From Chrysogorgia sp. JL179-B06 (Eukaryota > Cnidaria > Anthozoa > Scleralcyonacea > Chrysogorgiidae): a stretch of DNA of 64,000 bases. Shown piece by piece: positions 58,996 through 64,000 of the stretch (the first letter of the stretch is position 1; the number at the start of each line of letters is the position of its first letter). Both the position numbers and the translations under genes were made by a program. The notes under the pieces were generated by a model that saw only the letters and a program-made list of their open reading frames with translations, was not told the DNA's origin and made no database searches. Location of the stretch: contig JAYKKM010000150.1 in assembly GCA_035772405.1 (NCBI GenBank), forward strand, positions 372,001 through 436,000, written 5' to 3'.

Positions 58996-59507
58996 GTTGG
59001 TTGGTTATTGGATTATGTAGAAAGATATATAGACCTTATTCATAAATGGCCAACAATTTAATATTATTTTATATACATATAAATTTCCCTTATTACCTCG
59101 TTTTAAAGTAAAAATCCTTTTCAATTTCGTACATGAAAACGAGTTCATCAGGGTCAATTTATATGCATATAAAAGAATATTAGCATATAAAGTGAAAAGG
59201 TGGTTTTAGTAACGAAGGATCCGCTCGAAACGTCAGTATTTCGTTCCTAAAATCTCCTCAGTTCACCACCTTTGCTATATATCCAAAACACTGCCTATGC
59301 AGCACAAGAATATTAGTTCGGCGGCCATTTTTAAATAAGGGCTATATGTCGGATGAATTGGAGGCATGGCACTGACCTCTATATATAACTGGACTGCGCG
59401 CTTCCATTACCATTGATTCACAAAAATTGTCGTAAGAAGGATGACACACCCAAAACTAACATAGTACGGTATTTTCCATCTTCCAAAACGAAACTCGACA
59501 AAAAACC
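58996..59507. other. Sequence after exon S
   Basis: It begins with the GTTGGT donor. 59031-59345 is a decayed palindromic repeat of the 4578 family (AATGGCCAACAATTTAATATT / ATATTAGTTCGGCGGCCATT). No exon is seen. Confidence 0.45.
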
Positions 59508-60827
59508 TTAAAGTGCCCCAACCTCAAAAATTTTTATTGTCTTATTTAGAAGAACTTTTAAAATGATAAAGTAACTTCTTTTGAAGATTTTCACTTCTTC
59601 GCTTTCTTTGTGAGATATATCAGTTTGTTTGATATGCAAATATCTGGAATTTCGTAACACATGCATAATGAGTTATCAGAGAATTTAGTTTAGTTTAGTT
59701 TAGTTTAATGAGTTCGCCAAAATTACAAAAATATAGAATTTACAATACACTAGTACAAGCAAAAATTAATAAATAATAGAAAATAAAATGAGACTATGGC
59801 AGGAGGAAGGAACAGGACTTACGTCCCAATTGACACCTAACCCCTTAACATAAAATACTAAAAAAAAAAAAAAATGTTATATATGTTATTAAATAATGTT
59901 ATATATCTTTGCGTTCATCAAATAAAAACACTAAAGTGTGAATAACACGTGTGTATGTTTCTCCCACAACACCAAACTTCTTGATTTTAAAGGATTTCGT
60001 TCGAGAATGAAAGAGATATACACATTTCTCCAATAAGTCATGCATGTGTGACGAAATTCCAGACATTTGCATATCAAACAAACTGATATATCTCAAAAAG
60101 AAAGCAAAGAAACGAAAATCTTCAAAAGAAGTTACTTTATCATTTTAAAAGTTCTTCCAAACAAGACAATAAAACATTTTGAGGTTAGTGCTTTGCGCGC
60201 TTGTGTTTTTGTTTTCATACGAATTGATTGCAGTGCACCGCATCGTTAGAACTAGTAATTTGCATGTGAGCTCTAGATTTATTTGGAAATGTTGAAATTG
60301 GAGTCCGATCCTGACTTCGGGTTGTTATGAAGTTAATGTTCAAGACGATTTGAACAGTTGCGGTTCGCTTGTTTGTGAACCACTGCGGGCCGCGCGCAAC
60401 GCCGTTTCTGACGAACAAGCTGGCCCGGATAACTTTAGTTCCTGAATCTTTGCAAATTCAAATGAACAAAACATCAGAAGAAACAAAATATATTTATTTA
60501 CTAGTCACTCATCAAACACTTCCATTCGCAAACTTATTCGCGCTGTTTCAGCACCATAACCCGGCCTTCCACGCTTCGGAGGCGAAGTGCTCGTAGCAGC
60601 TTCTATGTATCGAAAAGATTACTAAGTAAATGATCAATTTTACGAAAAATATCACAATAATTGATCACTCAGGTATATTTACTTAGAAAACTTGAAAATG
60701 GATAATTTATCAAAAGGATTGATCAAATATCGACGGATTCGTTTGTGAACTGAAATAGGCGTCCCATAAAATGGCCGCCAAGAAGAAAACAAGCGCGCAA
60801 AGCACTACCCTGACACTCGCTCTTTAA
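59508..60827. mobile_element. TTAA-bounded palindromic MITE, copy 2 of the 47501 family, with two insertions
   Basis: It starts TTAAAGTGCCCCAACCTC and shares the arms of 47501-47989. About 200 bases at 59685-59885, starting with (TTTAG)n, interrupt the left part, and a TA element (60188-60805) interrupts the right end just before CTTTAA at 60827. Confidence 0.75.
60188..60805. mobile_element. TA-flanked MITE (GTGCTTTGCGCGCTTGT ends)
   Basis: Ends GTGCTTTGCGCGCTTGTGTT and AACAAGCGCGCAAAGCAC are inverted, with TA at 60186-60187 and 60806-60807. The interior includes TTAGAAAACTTG / GATCAATTTTACG-like short inversions. No transposase. Confidence 0.85.
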
Positions 60828-61129
60828 AACAAACTGTAACAGATGTTCTTTATGACCTGAAAACTTCCCAAAAAGCCTTCAACACTTGTCAACCAAGCAC
60901 TCAATGACGTCAAAATTGAAAAGAAAACCACCGCTGTACATCAATCTTGAGCCGTCGAACAAACTCGAAAATGGCGGCGTCCAGAAGCATAAAATATGAG
61001 AATGAAAACGTTATTTCTCGAGTACAAGAGCAGATATCGTAAAACTAGTAACATTTCTAAACATTACACTTATAGGCCTTTTATTTAAAAGTAATTTATT
61101 TTTTGGGTACAGTTCCCCTTTAAGATAAC

Positions 61130-61790
61130 TCAAGAATAATGTTGAAACTTCTTTATCGTACATGCAAAGATATCAATGATGTTAAAATAAAAAAATTACT
61201 GTATATCACTTGGGTTGGTCACCTTATACTAAGAGGAATATCTCAAGTTTGGAAAAATACAGAGGAGAGCCACTAGATTTATTTTTGGCAGGGATTATTC
61301 AGTATGAACGCTTAAGTAAGTTGAATTTGCTTCCCCTGCAATATCGAAGAGAAATCCATGACATTATCTTTTTTTTCAAGTGCTACAAGAATATTTGTCT
61401 AGTTAATATATCTGATTTTGTTTCATTTCGTTCCTGTGGTAAACCATTACGTAATGTTGATCATCTAACTCTTAGCATCCCTTTTAGTAGAACAGAATCA
61501 TTTAAGAATTCTTACTTTGTTCGTATATGTCGTCTTTGGAATGATCTACCGCTTGCCAGAAGGGAATATGATACTTTACCAATTTTTCGTAATAAATTAC
61601 TTGATTTCTATCATGATAAATTTTGGACAACCTTATTATGTGTTTAATTGACTGTCCATTGTACTTTTTAATTTATTATTAATTTTGTATTATTAGTTAC
61701 TGTAAAAATTTTAGAATTTTATATTATTTAGTCAATGTTATAGGTGGCTTACGATAGGGAATCATGTATTCTGTTTTGAGCCTACCTCAA
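61130..61790 (+). mobile_element. LINE 3' fragment
   Basis: Frame 61210-61647 encodes R-L-S-K-L-N-L-L-P-L-Q-Y-R-R-E-I-H-D, G-K-P-L-R-N and R-I-C-R-L-W-N-D-L-P then a stop. The layout is the C-terminal part after an RT domain, from a family different from the CR1/L2-like pieces here. The 3' end is near TTGAGCCTACCT at about 61785, directly before the dispersed repeat copy at 61791. Confidence 0.75.
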
Positions 61791-61968
61791 ATAGCGCTCC
61801 GTCGAGATGACGTCGGGATCGATGTTTGTCCGCTTTTACCCATAATTCTTGCGGCCATAACAAAAGAAAATAGCTCATTTGCAATCATTTGTGAGTCAAA
61901 TTTGGTTTGTTTGTCCGCTTTTTGAGCTATTAATAGCAGCCAGACCCTACGCTATTGCATTATAATTA
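61791..61968 (+). repeat. Dispersed repeat, copy 2 of 58076
   Basis: Nearly identical to 58076-58252; starts AATAGCGCTCCGTCGAGATG. Confidence 0.88.
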
Positions 61969-62114
61969 ACTAATTGTATAATTTAATGTACATTTGGAAA
62001 ATTGATTAAATTAAAACAACAAAATTAAAATATTGCAGATCACTTTCGGAACCACTTTTTGAAACCACACTATATAGTTTTACTATAGACGACAGAGAAT
62101 ATCAGTCTTTGATT

Positions 62115-62445
62115 TTTAAGATGACAAAATGAATCAGTTGTCGAAGGTTTTCGTGTACTTTAGCAGACATTAAACAACGACTCTGTGACAAAAACTACAG
62201 AGAGCAGGTGCAGTCTCTCCAAGATGGCCGCCACAAAATGATTTGGCTTTATTTTTCACAGCATCAAAACTCTGATCGTTGACGATGCTAAAGTGAATCA
62301 GTTGTCGACGTTTTTCCCGTAATTTTGCATCACAAACTGCGGATCTTGATAGAAACTACATGGCGCACAGGTGGTCTATCCAAGATGGCCGCCGTGAAAT
62401 GTTTTGGCTTCACTTTCACAGCATCGAACAATAGGTTGCTCGATC
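62115..62445. repeat. Two tandem diverged copies of a ~165-base unit
   Basis: GAATCAGTTGTCGA occurs at 62131 and 62295, and CAAGATGGCCGCC at 62220 and 62391, with TTTTGGCTT and TTTCACAGCATC following each. Confidence 0.85.
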
Positions 62446-62529
62446 CAGTCTCTTGTGCAGATCAGCGCTGTCAACACTCGGACTGACGTATAAAAATGAC
62501 GACAACAATTATCTAAACACCGCTACCAT

Positions 62530-63060
62530 TTAAAGTGCCTATGACATGAAAATTAAGTTTATCTTATTTGAAAGAACTCTTAAAATAATTAAGAATATCA
62601 ATTTAAAGCGTTTCCATATTTCACTTAGTTCGTGAGATATTTAGACTTATATGATATTTAAATGAGATGATCTATGACGTCACAAGTTGTGCAATACATT
62701 TTAACATATTGGAAGATCGTGTATATCTTTAAGATTATTGAACGAAATCACTTGAAACTTTGCATGTCGATACAGACCACTAAACGAAATAAGATCGTTC
62801 AAGTTTTAATGTTACAACAGTAATAGTATAGTTCCCAGACCACTACATCTCTTTGAAAAAAATCTTCGTTTTCTAACATAGTAGGCTTTGCACCAACGTC
62901 AAACTTCAGTTTCAAATTAGTTAAGTTAGTGCAAATCTACTCAACCAGTACCAATTCGAAAATGTTTCCCACCGAAAAGAAAACAAATCATTTTGTTTTG
63001 AAAATCAAGAGGTCTGGAATCTAATCATTTACCATGGCGACCATAAAACTAAAACTATGT
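62530..63060. mobile_element. Incomplete TTAA-type palindromic element
   Basis: It starts TTTAAAGTGCCTATGACATG like the other TTAA elements. Internal halves pair partly (AGTATAGTTCCCAGACCACT / GAGGTCTGGAATCTAATCAT), but no right TTAA end is found before unrelated sequence. Confidence 0.5.
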
Positions 63061-64000
63061 GAAAGTGAAAACCACCTTTTCACTTTCCAGAATAAACAAC
63101 ATGGTCTCCTCCAAAATTTAAGGCTATGTCCTAATTGTCAAAATATGCTTAAAAGTAAGGTATTGTCTGGTTAGGCCTTAGGGTTAACATTTCGCTCTAG
63201 CCGGGGGGGGGGGTTATGGTTAGGGTTATTGGGGTTAGGAATCAAATATGTATTAAGACCGTGTCTTAATTTGAGATTTTTTGACAATTAAGACGTTAAA
63301 TTTGCGCTTAAATTTGCAATGAGACCAAACCGGACTAAAATGTCTGTTTGGCATCTTTAAGGTGGCTCCGTGTGGTTTTATGACCGCGCGCGAGCTGGTT
63401 GCTAATTTGGAGGGAAATCTGACGCTAAATTGTAGAATACCCGTCCACTTTCGCTATTTGTATCTGTTGACAGTTAGTGAAAGGGTCAAATTACGGAAAG
63501 TTCATCATATACAATTGCTTCGTTCTATTTTAAAACCTCATTTAATTTGATAACAATCAACAACTACCCACAATATAAATCTTTGACGTTATATTTAAAG
63601 ACATTTTAGAGGTTTTAAATGCGGTTTCAAAAATAGACGGGTGTTCTATATAATTGCTCCACTGACTGATAATCGTGGCCGATAATCTAATAAAAAAGGC
63701 CGAAAATTAACGCAAATATCTTGCTTTTCCTTTTTCTGTTGTTTTTTCAAAAAACCCTCTTATTTTACCCTTGATTTTCTTTGCATTTGGTTTCTGAATT
63801 TCTAACACCTTGAGAATACTACAATCCTGGCCAAAATTGTTGGGACACTGTTCAGGTGAACTAACCAAATTCACGTTCACAATGCATGAGATCTACTGCC
63901 CCCCGCACCCCATCTCAATGTTGTATTTGGCGAAAATTCTTCCCAGGTGTTTCTACAACATTGTACAACATTGTATTGGGGAAGGAGGGGGCATGGTACA
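63061..64000. other. Window end, no gene recognised
   Basis: It contains a G-run followed by TTAGGGTTATTGGGG-like sequence (63203-63240) and the TTAAGGTGGCTCC repeat start (63358). ORF 63362-63550 lies in that repeat and has no homology I can see. No BAH-domain exon was found. Confidence 0.4.

Noticed and set aside
63362..63550. Downstream PBRM1 exon or small gene
   Set aside because: It lies in a GGTGGCTCC repeat also seen at 44713; no BAH-domain motif or splice-compatible phase was found.

Overview
This is animal (metazoan) nuclear DNA. Essentially the whole window is the 3'-ward middle of one large gene on the + strand, the polybromo-1 homologue (PBRM1/BAF180, the multi-bromodomain subunit of PBAF-type SWI/SNF remodelers). 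Nineteen exons between 1874 and 58995 join in one open frame of 603 complete codons, with GT-AG introns and matching phases throughout. They encode four bromodomains in the order of vertebrate bromodomains 3 to 6. The upstream bromodomains lie before the window, and the BAH and HMG regions must lie after it. The repeat-crowded introns and the families of LINE remnants look like a cnidarian, probably an anthozoan such as a stony coral; that placement is inference from general resemblance.

Only about 1.8 kb of the 64 kb is coding. The introns are packed with mobile DNA: 3' ends of several non-LTR retrotransposons (jockey/CR1/L2-like ends with TTA, ACTG or ATCT tails, and one element with a C-C-H-C knuckle and a restriction-like endonuclease region), hAT-like non-autonomous elements with 8-bp target duplications, TA-flanked elements, at least ten long palindromic elements bounded by TTAA, and palindromes that carry a tRNA-like core. 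Many are nested.

The most striking object is a tandem array of about 10.2 kb (31527-41710) built from about 850 copies of a 12-bp unit (consensus ATTTCGCACCAG). It fills most of the intron that splits bromodomain 5. It has higher-order repeats (one period is 780 bp), a nearly invariant CpG in every unit, and variation confined to a few positions. Its very long open frames follow from the 12-bp period and are not genes. Smaller arrays made of degenerate TTAGGG-like units lie at 12.2, 13.8-15.2 and 45.8-46.7 kb.

By region: 0-16 kb, bromodomain 3 exons with hAT, RLE-LINE and telomere-like repeats in the introns; 16-31 kb, bromodomain 4 exons, nested TTAA palindromes and a linker; 31-47 kb, bromodomain 5 exons around the giant array; 47-59 kb, bromodomain 6 exons including a 43-nt microexon, with tRNA-cored and TA elements between; 59-64 kb, intron or downstream sequence with repeats and no exon that I can recognise.
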